A stretch of DNA of 64,000 nt, taken from positions 84,577 to 148,576 of the forward strand of contig NZ_AUBP01000024.1 of assembly GCF_000429305.1 (NCBI RefSeq), read 5' to 3'. The notes beneath the pieces are model-generated. The model ran no database searches. It was not told the origin of the DNA and was given only the letters and a program-made list of their open reading frames with translations. Each line of letters starts with the position of its first letter. The stretch's first letter is position 1. Source of the DNA: Desulfovibrio inopinatus DSM 10711 (GTDB lineage Bacteria > Desulfobacterota > Desulfovibrionia > Desulfovibrionales > Desulfovibrionaceae). Both the position numbers and the translations under genes were made by a program. Positions 23,134-32,329 of the stretch are shown piece after piece.

Positions 23134-23424
23134 ATGGCCCTAGTGTGCGATTCCAGCAGCAAGCGAGGCCTGTGTTTGGACCTCAAGATCAATATTCCTT
23201 CCTTGCTCGCCATGGGTGGTCTCGTTGTCACCATGCTTTCGTTCGGCCTGGAGCTTGAGCATCGGGTGGAGTCGCTCGAAGTGGCTTCGAAACGTTGGGA
23301 ACACCAGGGCGAGCAGATCATGGGCGGTGCGCTCAAAATGGAACGACTTGAAACGCGCATGGACGGCATTGAATCGCTTTTGCGCGACATTCGAGACGAA
23401 CTGCGGCGGCAACGGAAGGGGTAG
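23134..23424 (+). CDS. small membrane protein with coiled coil, possible spanin/lysis accessory
   Basis: 96 residues: a cytoplasmic start, one hydrophobic segment (PSLLAMGGLVVTMLSFGL, about 23-40) and a long Glu/Arg/Leu-rich coiled coil to the end. Rz-type inner-membrane spanins have this topology, but I see no overlapping Rz1-like lipoprotein, so this is only a positional guess. GGGGAG precedes ATG 23134. Confidence 0.55.
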   Translation: MALVCDSSSKRGLCLDLKINIPSLLAMGGLVVTMLSFGLELEHRVESLEVASKRWEHQGEQIMGGALKMERLETRMDGIESLLRDIRDELRRQRKG

Positions 23425-23427
23425 GTC

Positions 23428-23964
23428 ATGGCGGACGCGAAGAAGACCAGGAAAGCGCCGGACTGGGAGCGCATCGAGCGGGAGTATCGAGCGGGGCTTT
23501 TGTCCGTGCGGGAGATCGCTTCTCAGCATGGAACCACGCACGCTTCGATAAACCGACATGCGAAAAAGTACGGTTGGACGAGGGATGTTTCCGAGAGCAT
23601 CCGACGGGCCGCCAAAACTAAGAGTTCCATGCGTTCCACGGAGCGTTCCACCTGGAACGCGGCCCATGAACGCGAAATAATTGAAGAAGTTTCGGATTTC
23701 GCGGCGTCGGTCATCAAGCGACATCAGCATGTTGCGGCTGATCTGCAAGACCTTGTTTCGCAGTTCGCTCAAGAGGTGAAGGTGTCCAATGACAGGCTGT
23801 CCGTCAAAACCAAGAACCTGAATAACCTTGTCCAGAGCCTTGACCGCCTGGTCAAGATCGAACGCCAAGCCCTCAACCTCGACGACACGAGTACCAGCGA
23901 AAAACAGGCCGAACTCGAAAAATTCATCGACGATATCGCCGACCGTGCAAACGAAACCGCATAG
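23428..23964 (+). CDS. terminase small subunit
   Basis: DNA-recognition part of the packaging motor. The 178 residues start with an HTH (YRAGLLSVREIASQHGTTHASINRHAKK, residues about 22-50) of the type seen in small terminases, followed by a long helical oligomerisation segment and an acidic C-terminus. It is directly upstream of the large terminase and has a GGGTAGGTC ribosome site. The genomic order HTH protein then ATPase is diagnostic. Confidence 0.85.
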   Translation: MADAKKTRKAPDWERIEREYRAGLLSVREIASQHGTTHASINRHAKKYGWTRDVSESIRRAAKTKSSMRSTERSTWNAAHEREIIEEVSDFAASVIKRHQHVAADLQDLVSQFAQEVKVSNDRLSVKTKNLNNLVQSLDRLVKIERQALNLDDTSTSEKQAELEKFIDDIADRANETA

Positions 23965-23992
23965 CGCCAGTGCGCCCTCTTTATCGCCTGTG

Positions 23993-25399
23993 ATGACAGG
24001 CAACCCCAAAGCTCACGCGGTTCGTGAAGCCATGACCAGAGCGGCGCGTGATCCTGTCTATTTCGTGCGTCTTCTCTTCGGTGCCGAACCATCCGAGCAG
24101 CAGGCCGCGATTCTCGACGTCATTGTCGAACCCGGTGCGCATGTTTCGGTGCGTTCGGGGCACGGAACGGGCAAATCCACCACATTGGCCTGGCTCATGC
24201 TGTGGTTTCTTACCTTCAACGACAATAGTCGGATTCCCTGCACGGCTCCGACGGCGCATCAGTTGTTCGACGTCCTTTGGCCTGAGATCAAGAAGTGGCA
24301 CGCCAAAATGCCGCCCGCCATGCGCAGGCTCATTCAGATCGGTGCCGACAGAATCGTCTACACGGGGAAAGGTTCAGACCGGTTCGCCGTGGCTCGAACC
24401 GCCCGGAAAGAAAGCCCTGAAGCCTTGCAGGGATTTCACGCCGAGAATCTGCTCTTTGTTGTTGAAGAAGCCTCGGGCGTACCCCAAGAAATATTTGAGG
24501 TCGCCGAAGGCGCGTTGTCCACGCCCGGTGCCCGCGTCATCATGATCGGCAACCCGACGCGCACTGAAGGCTATTTTTACGATTCCCATCATAAGATGCG
24601 GTCCGAGTGGCGCACATTTCACTTGTCCTGCCTCGATTCGCCGCATGTCGATCCGTCCTACCCAGCCACGATGGAACGCAAATATGGCAAGGATTCGGAC
24701 GTGTACCGAGTTCGCGTGCTGGGCGAGTTTCCCAAGGCATCAGCTGATGCCCTTATTCCTCTGGGGGATTTGGAAGCGGCTGTGGGCCGTGAAATCAAGC
24801 AGAGTAGCGAGACCTTGCGCGTATGCGGCGTGGACGTGGCGCGGTATGGCGACGATGCAAGCGCCGTGGTCGTCCGTCAGGGCAATCTCATTACCTACGC
24901 CAAGGACTGGTACGGCCTCGATACCATGGAGACGGCCGGCCAGGTGCATGAGCTGTACAAGCAAAAGCAGTTCGATGTGGCTTGTGTCGATGTCATCGGC
25001 ATCGGGGCCGGAGTCTATGATCGGCTCAAAGCCCTGAAAGTTCCCTGTGCCGAGGTCAACGTGGCTGAAGCCTCGGCCTTTAGCCGTAAATTTCACCGTC
25101 TGCGTGACGAACTCTGGTGGCGTGTCCGCGAGTTCTTTGTAGAACATTTAGGCGGGATTCTACCTGATGCCGGAGCCGCCCAAGACCTCATCGCTGAACT
25201 GTCCACCCAGAAATACAAGATCGAGCCTGTCTCGGGCAAAATCAAGGCCTGGTCCAAGGATGAAATGAAGAAGGAAGGACTGCCCAGTCCCAACCTGGCC
25301 GATGCCCTGTGTCTCACCTTTTCCGATCATACGGTGCAACGCGCCAAAGCTCGCCGTCGCGGGACTTCCGCCAGGGCGAAAAGGCAATGGATAGCCTGA
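23993..25399 (+). CDS. terminase large subunit
   Basis: ATPase-nuclease that packages DNA into the prohead. The 468 residues carry Walker A GHGTGKS (56-62), Walker B LLFVVEE (153-159), and an RNase H-type nuclease domain starting at Asp281 (GVDVARYGDD) with NLADALCLTF near the end. The RBS before ATG 23993 is weak and an upstream in-frame GTG (about 23945) is possible. The last 13 bases overlap the portal gene. The class looks like headful or P22-like, but that needs a tree. Confidence 0.93.
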   Translation: MTGNPKAHAVREAMTRAARDPVYFVRLLFGAEPSEQQAAILDVIVEPGAHVSVRSGHGTGKSTTLAWLMLWFLTFNDNSRIPCTAPTAHQLFDVLWPEIKKWHAKMPPAMRRLIQIGADRIVYTGKGSDRFAVARTARKESPEALQGFHAENLLFVVEEASGVPQEIFEVAEGALSTPGARVIMIGNPTRTEGYFYDSHHKMRSEWRTFHLSCLDSPHVDPSYPATMERKYGKDSDVYRVRVLGEFPKASADALIPLGDLEAAVGREIKQSSETLRVCGVDVARYGDDASAVVVRQGNLITYAKDWYGLDTMETAGQVHELYKQKQFDVACVDVIGIGAGVYDRLKALKVPCAEVNVAEASAFSRKFHRLRDELWWRVREFFVEHLGGILPDAGAAQDLIAELSTQKYKIEPVSGKIKAWSKDEMKKEGLPSPNLADALCLTFSDHTVQRAKARRRGTSARAKRQWIA

Positions 25400-27831
25400 G
25401 TATGTTTGTCCAATCGAACACCGAATATCTGGCCGAACTGGAAGCACAGGCTCGGGCCGAGGACCAGGCGAGACAGGCCGAGCAGGTTGCCGCGTCTCTG
25501 GCCGCCTATGTCGAAAAGTGTTGGCAGGCCGCCAAGAACGCCAAGTCCGACATTGAAGAGGTCATGTTCTCCGCCTTGCGTCAGCGTAACGGCGAATACG
25601 ATCCCGGCATTCTCGAAAAGATCGGCGCGGCCGGCGGGACATCAACTATATATATGATGCTCACTGACGAGAAATGCACGGCGGCCGCGTCCTGGCTTGA
25701 AGATATTTTGCTGCCTGCCGATGACAAAGCTTGGGGAACACGACCCACGCCCGTGCCTGATGTGCCGCCGCAGATGGAACAGGCCATCAGTCAGAAAATC
25801 ATGATGAACGCCCAGCAGATCATGATGCAGACCGGTCAACAGATTCCGCCTCAGGCCATGCAGCAGTTGCTCGAAGAGATGAAGGAGAAGCTCAAACAGC
25901 AGGTCGAAAAAGTTGCGGCGTCGGAGGAAGAAAAGATCGAACGGGAGATTGAGGATGTGTTGCTGGAATCGAACTTTCGGCGGGCCTTCCGGGAGTTCAT
26001 CGACGACCTGGTGACGTTTCCGGCCGCATTTTTGAAGGGACCGTTTATCAAGCTGGAAAAGCGCCTTGTCTGGGGGGCGAATGGGGAGCGTGCAGCCGAG
26101 GACACGCAGGTGCTGGGGTTCGAGCGAGTCAGTCCGTTTGATATTTTTCCGGCTCCGCTTTCGCGCACCATGGACGACGGCTACATCATCGAGCGCCACC
26201 GTTTCACCCGGTCTGACCTCTTGGACTTGCGCGGCTTGCCCGCGTTCAATGCCGATGAAATCGACATGGTTCTCATGGTTTATCGTTTCGGTGTGGGCGG
26301 GTTGCGTCTCGATGCCACGGACACGAATACGCGGGAATATCTCGAAGGCCGACGCAACTGGCAGGATGATCCCGAAGGCCGTTTGGAAGCCTTGCAGTTC
26401 TGGGGGCGTGTTCAGGGTTCGATGCTCCTTGAGTACGGCATGGATGACAGTCAGATCCCGGACCCGCTCATGGAGTACGACGCCGAGGTCTGGATTGTCG
26501 GCGGACGGGTTATCAAGGCTGAGTTGAACGGCGATCCTCTGGGACGTCGGCCCTATCACAAGGCCTGTCTGCGCAATAAACCGGGCTCGTTCTGGGGGCA
26601 ATCCATCCCGCAGCTTATCCGGGACGTGCAGGACGTGTGCAACGCGGCGGCCCGGAATCTAGTCGATAACGTGGCCATGTCGAGCGGTCCTCAGGTCATG
26701 GTCGATGTGTCGGCGTTGCAGGAGGGTGAGCCTGTCGAGGATATCCGGCCGTGGCGAGTGTGGCCCATCAATCGTTATGACATGGGCGGAGCATCGGCCA
26801 AACCGATCGAATTTTACCAACCGCCGATTGTCGTCAATGAACTCATGGCGCTCTATCAATGGGCCGCTGCCGAAGCCGACAACAAGAGCGGCATTCCCAA
26901 GTATTCCTATGGTCAGGGCGGCGAGAGCGGCGCTTTAAAAACCGCCACAGGGCTGTCCATGATGATGAAGGCGGCCACGAAGCAGATTCAGCAGGTCGTG
27001 CGTAATATCGACAACGATGTGGTCGAACCGGTCATTAATCGGGTGTTCGAGTATCTCATTTACTTCTTCAACAAGCCCTACCGGGGCGACATCAAACTGA
27101 TTGCACGCGGTTCGTCCGGCGTTCTGGTCAAGGAACAGCTCCAGGTGCGGCGCAACGAGTTTCTGCAACTCGTGTTGTCCAGTCCCATTGTCCATCAGAT
27201 CGTCGGCGACATGGGCATTGCCGAGCTGTTGCGTGCTCATGTGCGTGATCTCGACATCAATGCCGACGATGTCGTGCCCACTCCCGAACAGATTCAGCAG
27301 CAAGCCATGATGCGTCAAATGCAGATGATGCAGATGGCCCGGCAGCAACAGGCCATGGCGGCGGCTCAAGGCAAGGGGCAACCGGGAAAGCCGCAAAAGC
27401 CCCAGCAACTTGAAGCGTCCGGCGCGACCAAGGGCGGGAAACAGGCCGCCCTGTTCGGTGGGGCGCGGGCTATGGGCGGACCGGTCGAGGAAGGACAAGC
27501 CTATCTTGTCGGGGAGGACGGCCCGGAGATCATCGTTCCTGACGAGGACGGCACCGTCATTCCCAACGCCAATACCTTCCAGTCCCGCGATCCGTCATCT
27601 CCGATGTCCCTTATGGGCGACAGCCAGCGTAACGCCATTCTCGGCCAGCTTGCCCAGCGCGGCGAGCAACTGGAGTGGGGTGGCAAGTCCTATGATCCGC
27701 GCAGTTTGATGAGCCAGCAGGTCGCCCAACGCTTTGGATTCCAGGACGAGCAGACCGGGACTATTGATCCCCGGTTCCAGCAGGTCTTTGATTATGCCTT
27801 TAACCTCGCTCAAGGCGGTGCATCCCGATGA
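25387..27831 (+). CDS. portal protein with tape-measure-like C-terminal tail
   Basis: Forms the dodecameric gateway for DNA entry and exit. The 814 residues include a Gln/Met-rich helical stretch (about 130-200), the mixed core with FDIFPAPLSRTMDDGYIIERHRF-type strands, and GQSIPQLIRDVQDVCNAAARN and LSMMMKAATKQIQQVVRNID, typical of P22/podovirus portals. Unusually, residues about 640-720 are Gln/Met-rich and then contain GGPVEEGQAYLVGEDGPEII, a motif that usually ends tail tape measure proteins. ATG 25387 is inside the terminase gene; TGA overlaps the next ATG. Confidence 0.9.
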   Translation: MDSLSMFVQSNTEYLAELEAQARAEDQARQAEQVAASLAAYVEKCWQAAKNAKSDIEEVMFSALRQRNGEYDPGILEKIGAAGGTSTIYMMLTDEKCTAAASWLEDILLPADDKAWGTRPTPVPDVPPQMEQAISQKIMMNAQQIMMQTGQQIPPQAMQQLLEEMKEKLKQQVEKVAASEEEKIEREIEDVLLESNFRRAFREFIDDLVTFPAAFLKGPFIKLEKRLVWGANGERAAEDTQVLGFERVSPFDIFPAPLSRTMDDGYIIERHRFTRSDLLDLRGLPAFNADEIDMVLMVYRFGVGGLRLDATDTNTREYLEGRRNWQDDPEGRLEALQFWGRVQGSMLLEYGMDDSQIPDPLMEYDAEVWIVGGRVIKAELNGDPLGRRPYHKACLRNKPGSFWGQSIPQLIRDVQDVCNAAARNLVDNVAMSSGPQVMVDVSALQEGEPVEDIRPWRVWPINRYDMGGASAKPIEFYQPPIVVNELMALYQWAAAEADNKSGIPKYSYGQGGESGALKTATGLSMMMKAATKQIQQVVRNIDNDVVEPVINRVFEYLIYFFNKPYRGDIKLIARGSSGVLVKEQLQVRRNEFLQLVLSSPIVHQIVGDMGIAELLRAHVRDLDINADDVVPTPEQIQQQAMMRQMQMMQMARQQQAMAAAQGKGQPGKPQKPQQLEASGATKGGKQAALFGGARAMGGPVEEGQAYLVGEDGPEIIVPDEDGTVIPNANTFQSRDPSSPMSLMGDSQRNAILGQLAQRGEQLEWGGKSYDPRSLMSQQVAQRFGFQDEQTGTIDPRFQQVFDYAFNLAQGGASR

Positions 27832-28070
27832 GTACACCCAAGATTTCCGACGACAAAGCCCGCGTGGCCAGGGCCATTGCCCGGCTCAAGATACATGAGG
27901 ATTGGTCAACCTTCGAGGGCTGGCTTCGTCAGAGTCTCGATGCGGCCAAAGAGGCGGTTGTCTGGAACGACAATCCCGAAATCATGCGCCAGAACCAGGG
28001 CAAGGCCCGGCAACTGGAAAACATTCTCACTAAAATCGAGCAGGCCGAGGATATCGCCCGGCAGGCATAA
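27828..28070 (+). CDS. small conserved head protein
   Basis: 80 residues, entirely helical (ARAIARLKIHEDWSTFEGWL, QGKARQLENILTKIEQAEDI), joined to the portal by ATGA. Small proteins in this place in other podoviruses are head-assembly or portal-associated factors. Function unproven. Confidence 0.65.
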   Translation: MSTPKISDDKARVARAIARLKIHEDWSTFEGWLRQSLDAAKEAVVWNDNPEIMRQNQGKARQLENILTKIEQAEDIARQA

Positions 28071-28085
28071 AGAAGGAATTTCAAC

Positions 28086-29222
28086 ATGGAAAAGACCCAG
28101 GATTCCCACACGGCCCACATCCCGAAAACCATACTCGACCAGGATCGAGCGGCGGACGAGCTGATGCGGAAACTGCGTGAGGACAAGGACGGCCGAAGTA
28201 ACGACGCGGAGACTCAAGATGAAGCCCGCGTTGATGTTTCGGAACCCCATGTTGACGAGGTCGAGGCCCGTCAGGATGAGCAGCAGGAACGGCAATCCCA
28301 GGATCAACCGGATTTCGAAACCAAGGACAGCGAGGATGATGCTGGCTCGGAGACGCAAGAGCATCCTGTGGACCAGACCCATCCAGCTCAACAGACTGAT
28401 CCTTGGGAACAGCGCTACCGGACGATCGAAGGGAAATACCGTGCCGAAACCGCCGCCATGCGCGAGCAGATCGGCCAGCTGCAAACCTCGCTCAATCAGG
28501 CTCTGACGCTTCTTCAACAGCACCAGCAGACGCCGACCACCGACCAGACGCCGCAGCGGTCCGCCCATGAGCAGCAAGGGACGGACCAGACTGTGGACAC
28601 GGACACCGGTTTCTATGGCCTGAAAGAGGATGAGCTGGTGGACACCTTCGGCCCCGAGGTCGCGGCCGCGATGATCAGGTCTCACCGAAGGCAGCAGGAG
28701 GAACTTCACACGTTGCGCGAGCAGATCGGCGGCATCAGCCAGACCGTGCGCGTATCGCAACAGGAGCGCCTCCAGCATGCCTTCAGGGAGACCATGGCCC
28801 GCGACGTGCCGAACTTCGAAGACATCAACAACGACCCCGCATTCCGGGACTATCTCTTAGATGCAAACCCGTTCGACCCGGCCGGGAGTTCTCGATGGGA
28901 GACGTTGGCGGCGGCCATCAACAGCGGGAATTTCCGCCCGGCTGTCGCGATGTTTCAGGAGTTCGACGCGCACAGGAAGGCGGCTACGCCGCAACAGCAA
29001 CCCAAGCCACAGAGTCAACGGCCCATGGCCCCGAATCTTCAGCCATCGAAGACAGGTGCACCGGGTAATGCAGCACAGGATGGGCGAACACACTTCACTC
29101 GGGCGCAGATAAACAGGTTGTACGACGATGCGCGTAAGGGAGCTTACCGGGGTCGGGAAGCCGAGTTTCAACGAATCGAAGCCGATATTGCCACAGCATT
29201 TGCCGAAGGGCGTGTGCGGTGA
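28086..29222 (+). CDS. capsid scaffolding protein
   Basis: Internal scaffold guiding coat assembly. The 378 residues are very acidic and Gln/Asp/Glu-rich (residues about 20-190), with a coiled-coil centre (about 110-225) and a basic C-terminal segment (FTRAQINRLYDDARKGAYRG) that would touch the coat protein, as in P22-type scaffolds. It is directly upstream of the coat gene. No protease motif is seen, so removal may be by exit rather than digestion. Confidence 0.85.
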   Translation: MEKTQDSHTAHIPKTILDQDRAADELMRKLREDKDGRSNDAETQDEARVDVSEPHVDEVEARQDEQQERQSQDQPDFETKDSEDDAGSETQEHPVDQTHPAQQTDPWEQRYRTIEGKYRAETAAMREQIGQLQTSLNQALTLLQQHQQTPTTDQTPQRSAHEQQGTDQTVDTDTGFYGLKEDELVDTFGPEVAAAMIRSHRRQQEELHTLREQIGGISQTVRVSQQERLQHAFRETMARDVPNFEDINNDPAFRDYLLDANPFDPAGSSRWETLAAAINSGNFRPAVAMFQEFDAHRKAATPQQQPKPQSQRPMAPNLQPSKTGAPGNAAQDGRTHFTRAQINRLYDDARKGAYRGREAEFQRIEADIATAFAEGRVR

Positions 29223-29250
29223 TGTCGTAAAATAAGAAGGAGCCAATATC

Positions 29251-30165
29251 ATGGCGATTCCCGCAACTTCCGGGGCAGTTCAGTACAGCGGGACGTTTGT
29301 GCCCGAAGTCTGGTCCGGCAAAATCAACTACAAGTTTTATGACGCCTCGACCGTTCAGGCTATTACCAACTCGAATTGGGAAGGTGAGGTCAAGAACGTC
29401 GGAGACAAGGTCATTATCCGTCAGAAACCCGATATCGTCATCACCGACTATGAAAAGTACGGGGTTCTGCCCACACAGCATCCCGACGCCCCGACACTGG
29501 AATTGCTGGTGGACCGGGCGAAAGCCTTTTCTGCCCAGGTGGACGATATCGACGCCCATCAGAGCGACGTCAACCTGATGAATATGTTCTCGGAAGACGC
29601 GTCCGAGCAGATGAAGATCGTCATCGACACCGAAGTGTTGGGTGAAATCTATGCCGACGCCAGCGCCGAAAACGTCGGAACGACAGCCGGTCGCAAGTCC
29701 GGCAACATCAACCTGGGAACGACCGGGTCTCCGGTCGCACTGACCAAGGTCAATGTCATCGACTACATTGTCGATCTCGGCCAGGTGCTCGACGAGCAGA
29801 ATGTCCCGGAAACCGGACGCTGGATGGTCATTCCTGCCTGGTTCCGCTCGCTCATCATGAAAAGCGACCTCAAGGACGCCAGCCTGACCGGCGACGGCAA
29901 GTCCATTCTCCGTAACGGCCGTATCGGCATGATCGATCGGTTCGAACTGTATTCCTCGAACCTGCTGCCGACCTACGCCGCCGATTCCGCCACCTACATC
30001 ATGGCCGGACAGAAGTCGTCCACGACGTTTGCCGCCCAGCTGGCCAAGGTCCGCTACAAGGAACCGAGTCAGACCTTCGGGCAACTCATTCAGGGACTCA
30101 ACGTCTATGGATTCAAGGTCAACAAACCCGAAGCCCTGGCCGTTTTGTACGCCACCAAGGGCTAA
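29251..30165 (+). CDS. major capsid protein, HK97/P22 fold
   Basis: Forms the shell. The 304-residue chain starts with GTFVPEVWSGKINYKFYDA, then NVGDKVIIRQKPDIVITDYEKY and ELLVDRAKAFSAQVDDIDAHQ, and ends with a strand-rich part (GQLIQGLNVYGFKVNKPEAL): the N-arm, E-loop-like and P-domain order of HK97-fold coats encoded in podoviruses. A strong AAGGAG and its place after the scaffold fit high expression. Confidence 0.92.
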   Translation: MAIPATSGAVQYSGTFVPEVWSGKINYKFYDASTVQAITNSNWEGEVKNVGDKVIIRQKPDIVITDYEKYGVLPTQHPDAPTLELLVDRAKAFSAQVDDIDAHQSDVNLMNMFSEDASEQMKIVIDTEVLGEIYADASAENVGTTAGRKSGNINLGTTGSPVALTKVNVIDYIVDLGQVLDEQNVPETGRWMVIPAWFRSLIMKSDLKDASLTGDGKSILRNGRIGMIDRFELYSSNLLPTYAADSATYIMAGQKSSTTFAAQLAKVRYKEPSQTFGQLIQGLNVYGFKVNKPEALAVLYATKG

Positions 30166-30180
30166 AGGGAGGAGTGAACT

Positions 30181-30603
30181 ATGGCTACCATTGATCTGAC
30201 GCAAGGCAAAAGCGTTCCCTACGCCGCTCCGGCTCGTGTGTTCGTCCTGCGCAAGCGGGTGGACTTCAGTCAGCATAATGCCGGAGCCGGCGACACCGTG
30301 AGCCTGTTCGATCTCCCTGCCGGCACCTGGGTTCTGGGAGCCGGTTGGAAGGTTGCCACAGTCGAGGGCGCGGCCTGTACCGCCGATTTGGGCGACAGCG
30401 GCAGCGTCACCCAGTTCGGAAGCAACATCGATCTCAATGCGGCTTCGCACGGCATGTCCGCTCTGGTCGAGGGCACGCCCAATACCATGGGCAAGCTCTA
30501 CACGAGCGACGGCACGGTTCTTATGACGATGGACAATGCCGCCAGTTCGGCTGTCGTTGACGTGGCGCTCTTGTGCTGTGCCTACACCGCCGACGTCATT
30601 TAG
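30181..30603 (+). CDS. small head protein, decoration-type candidate
   Basis: 140 residues, beta-rich and Gly/Ala-rich (FVLRKRVDFSQHNAGAGDTV, WKVATVEGAACTADLGD), following the coat gene with AGGGAGGAG ahead of ATG 30181. Its position and size suit a decoration or capsid-stabilising protein. No sequence family recalled. Confidence 0.65.
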   Translation: MATIDLTQGKSVPYAAPARVFVLRKRVDFSQHNAGAGDTVSLFDLPAGTWVLGAGWKVATVEGAACTADLGDSGSVTQFGSNIDLNAASHGMSALVEGTPNTMGKLYTSDGTVLMTMDNAASSAVVDVALLCCAYTADVI

Positions 30604-30614
30604 GAGGTTTCATT

Positions 30615-30806
30615 ATGTCCGATATCCGAAAGCCGGGAAGGTATCTGCGCAATCCACGGACGGGCGTTGTCTGGCCGTGGACCCAGGCGCTTTCCCGGCG
30701 TTCGGATCTGGTTGAGGTCGTGGTGGAGAACTCCGCTACATCGACCGGGTCTGAACCTGAAGAAAGCGTGTCTGCCAAGAAACCCGGACAAGGAAAATCG
30801 AAATGA
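30615..30806 (+). CDS. small structural-region protein
   Basis: 63 residues from ATG 30615 with TAGGAGG in front: MSDIRKPGRYLRNPRTGVVWPW then a Ser/Glu-rich tail. The Pro/Arg/Trp-rich start recalls small phage head-joining accessory peptides. Ends with ATGA overlap to the next gene. Confidence 0.6.
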   Translation: MSDIRKPGRYLRNPRTGVVWPWTQALSRRSDLVEVVVENSATSTGSEPEESVSAKKPGQGKSK

Positions 30807-31666
30807 GCGTTCGCGTTGCCGATATCCTCTGGCGTATGGCCCAGACCATGAACGATGAGGATCACCTCACGTGGACATGGGCCGAGAAACTGGACGGGAT
30901 CAACGCCGCCCAGCGCTTGCTTGTGCTCGACAAGCCGGATGCAACGGCAACGCGGACCATTCTTGAACTACGGCCAGGGACACAGCAGACTATTCCCGAC
31001 GACGGCATCATGCTGCTGCGCCTTATCCGTAATATCGGCAGTCTGGGCGGTCAGATCATCACCCTGACCGACTGGGATGCCCTTGGTGTGGAAATTGGGA
31101 ACTGGATGCAGTTGGACGCGTCTTCGGTTGTCCGTAACTACCTCTTTGACCAGAACCAGCCTACGGCCTTCGACGTGTTGCCGCCCAACGACGGCACCGG
31201 ACAGGTTGAACTCATTTATTCGCGTGCGCCGAATCCCGTGGCCGTGGGGCAGACGGTCTTTCAGGCCGCCTATGGCTATCCCCTGGACTGGTATGTCGCT
31301 CCAAACGCCGAGAACGGCATGGGCTACCGGACTATTGTCGCCGGGAGTGCCGGATCAACGGAACCGACCTGGCCGACCACGGTGGGCGAAACCGTGACGA
31401 GTGGAGCGGCTGTCTTTCGGTGCGAGGGACAAGCCCTTTTGGATGTGCCCGACACCTATGTCGAGTTCGTGTTCTTCATGGCCATGGCCATGTGCTATTT
31501 CAAGGAAGCCGCCTACGCCGGGAACGTCTCTCAAGCCCAGTTGCACGCCCAGACCGCCTATTCGTTGATCGGTCTCAAGGAAAAAGCCGAGTCCTTCAAC
31601 AATCCCAACGCCAAATCCCTGCTGACGAGCCAGGCCGCCAAGGCCGAAGCCGCTGCCGCGAGGTGA
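30803..31666 (+). CDS. phage adaptor protein, DUF6682-like
   Basis: 287 residues. The first 110 (WAEKLDGINAAQRLLVLDKP, ATATRTILELRPGTQQTIPD, MLLRLIRNIGS) match what I recall of the DUF6682 phage adaptor family, in which a helical DNA-end plug is joined to a small beta domain. The middle has a carbohydrate/beta insertion (TEPTWPTTVGETVTSGAAVF), a motif also found in tail proteins. The end is a helical bundle. Likely connects portal and tail. Confidence 0.75.
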   Translation: MSVRVADILWRMAQTMNDEDHLTWTWAEKLDGINAAQRLLVLDKPDATATRTILELRPGTQQTIPDDGIMLLRLIRNIGSLGGQIITLTDWDALGVEIGNWMQLDASSVVRNYLFDQNQPTAFDVLPPNDGTGQVELIYSRAPNPVAVGQTVFQAAYGYPLDWYVAPNAENGMGYRTIVAGSAGSTEPTWPTTVGETVTSGAAVFRCEGQALLDVPDTYVEFVFFMAMAMCYFKEAAYAGNVSQAQLHAQTAYSLIGLKEKAESFNNPNAKSLLTSQAAKAEAAAAR

Positions 31667-31669
31667 GCC

Positions 31670-32329
31670 ATGGCTGTTTCCCTGTACGACTTTTTGCCTT
31701 TGATCAAACCCATCATCCCCAATGTGTCCGACATTCAGGCGGTCTATCACCTGCGTCGGGCGCTCATCATGTTCTGCGAGGACACGCTCTTGTGGCTGAA
31801 AGAGGAGACCGGGCTCGATGTGGTGGCGGGACAACGGGAGTATGCGCTTTCGCCCGACGCGGGAACCGCCGTCGTCACGGTCGTTGACGCCGCCATCGGG
31901 GACAAGCGGCTTGTGGCCATGCCCGAGCATGTCCTGTTGCGTTCCTATGATGCCTGGGATGCGCCTGAGGCCGATACGTCGAGCTATTACTTTTTGAATC
32001 AGGCCAAAGCCTTCATGCTGTTCCCCACACCAGCGGAGGACCAAGCCGGGGCGCTGACGGTCCACTATGCGGTCAAACCGCAATATGCTTCCAGTGACCT
32101 TTCCGTTGACGATTACCTGCTCGATGACTGGGGCGAATATCTCGCGTCCGGCGCGGCCGCCAGTCTCCAGCGTCAGCCGGGCAAGCCGTGGACGTCGCCT
32201 CAGGACGCAACCGGCAATTATCAGCTTTTCCGGTCCGGCATCGTCAAAGCCCGGATCAAGTCCAGTGCCTCGTTCACCACGGCCCGGCCGTTGGTCAAAC
32301 GTCCCATATTTACTGGTCGGGGTGTCTGA
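31670..32329 (+). CDS. structural protein, head-tail joining type
   Basis: 219 residues: helical N-terminus (IQAVYHLRRALIMFCEDTLL), beta middle (GLDVVAGQREYALSP), and a C-terminus rich in Ser/Arg. The pattern is that of phage head-completion/joining proteins that sit between connector and nozzle. It is separated from its neighbours by 3 bases and by a 1-base overlap. Confidence 0.65.
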   Translation: MAVSLYDFLPLIKPIIPNVSDIQAVYHLRRALIMFCEDTLLWLKEETGLDVVAGQREYALSPDAGTAVVTVVDAAIGDKRLVAMPEHVLLRSYDAWDAPEADTSSYYFLNQAKAFMLFPTPAEDQAGALTVHYAVKPQYASSDLSVDDYLLDDWGEYLASGAAASLQRQPGKPWTSPQDATGNYQLFRSGIVKARIKSSASFTTARPLVKRPIFTGRGV

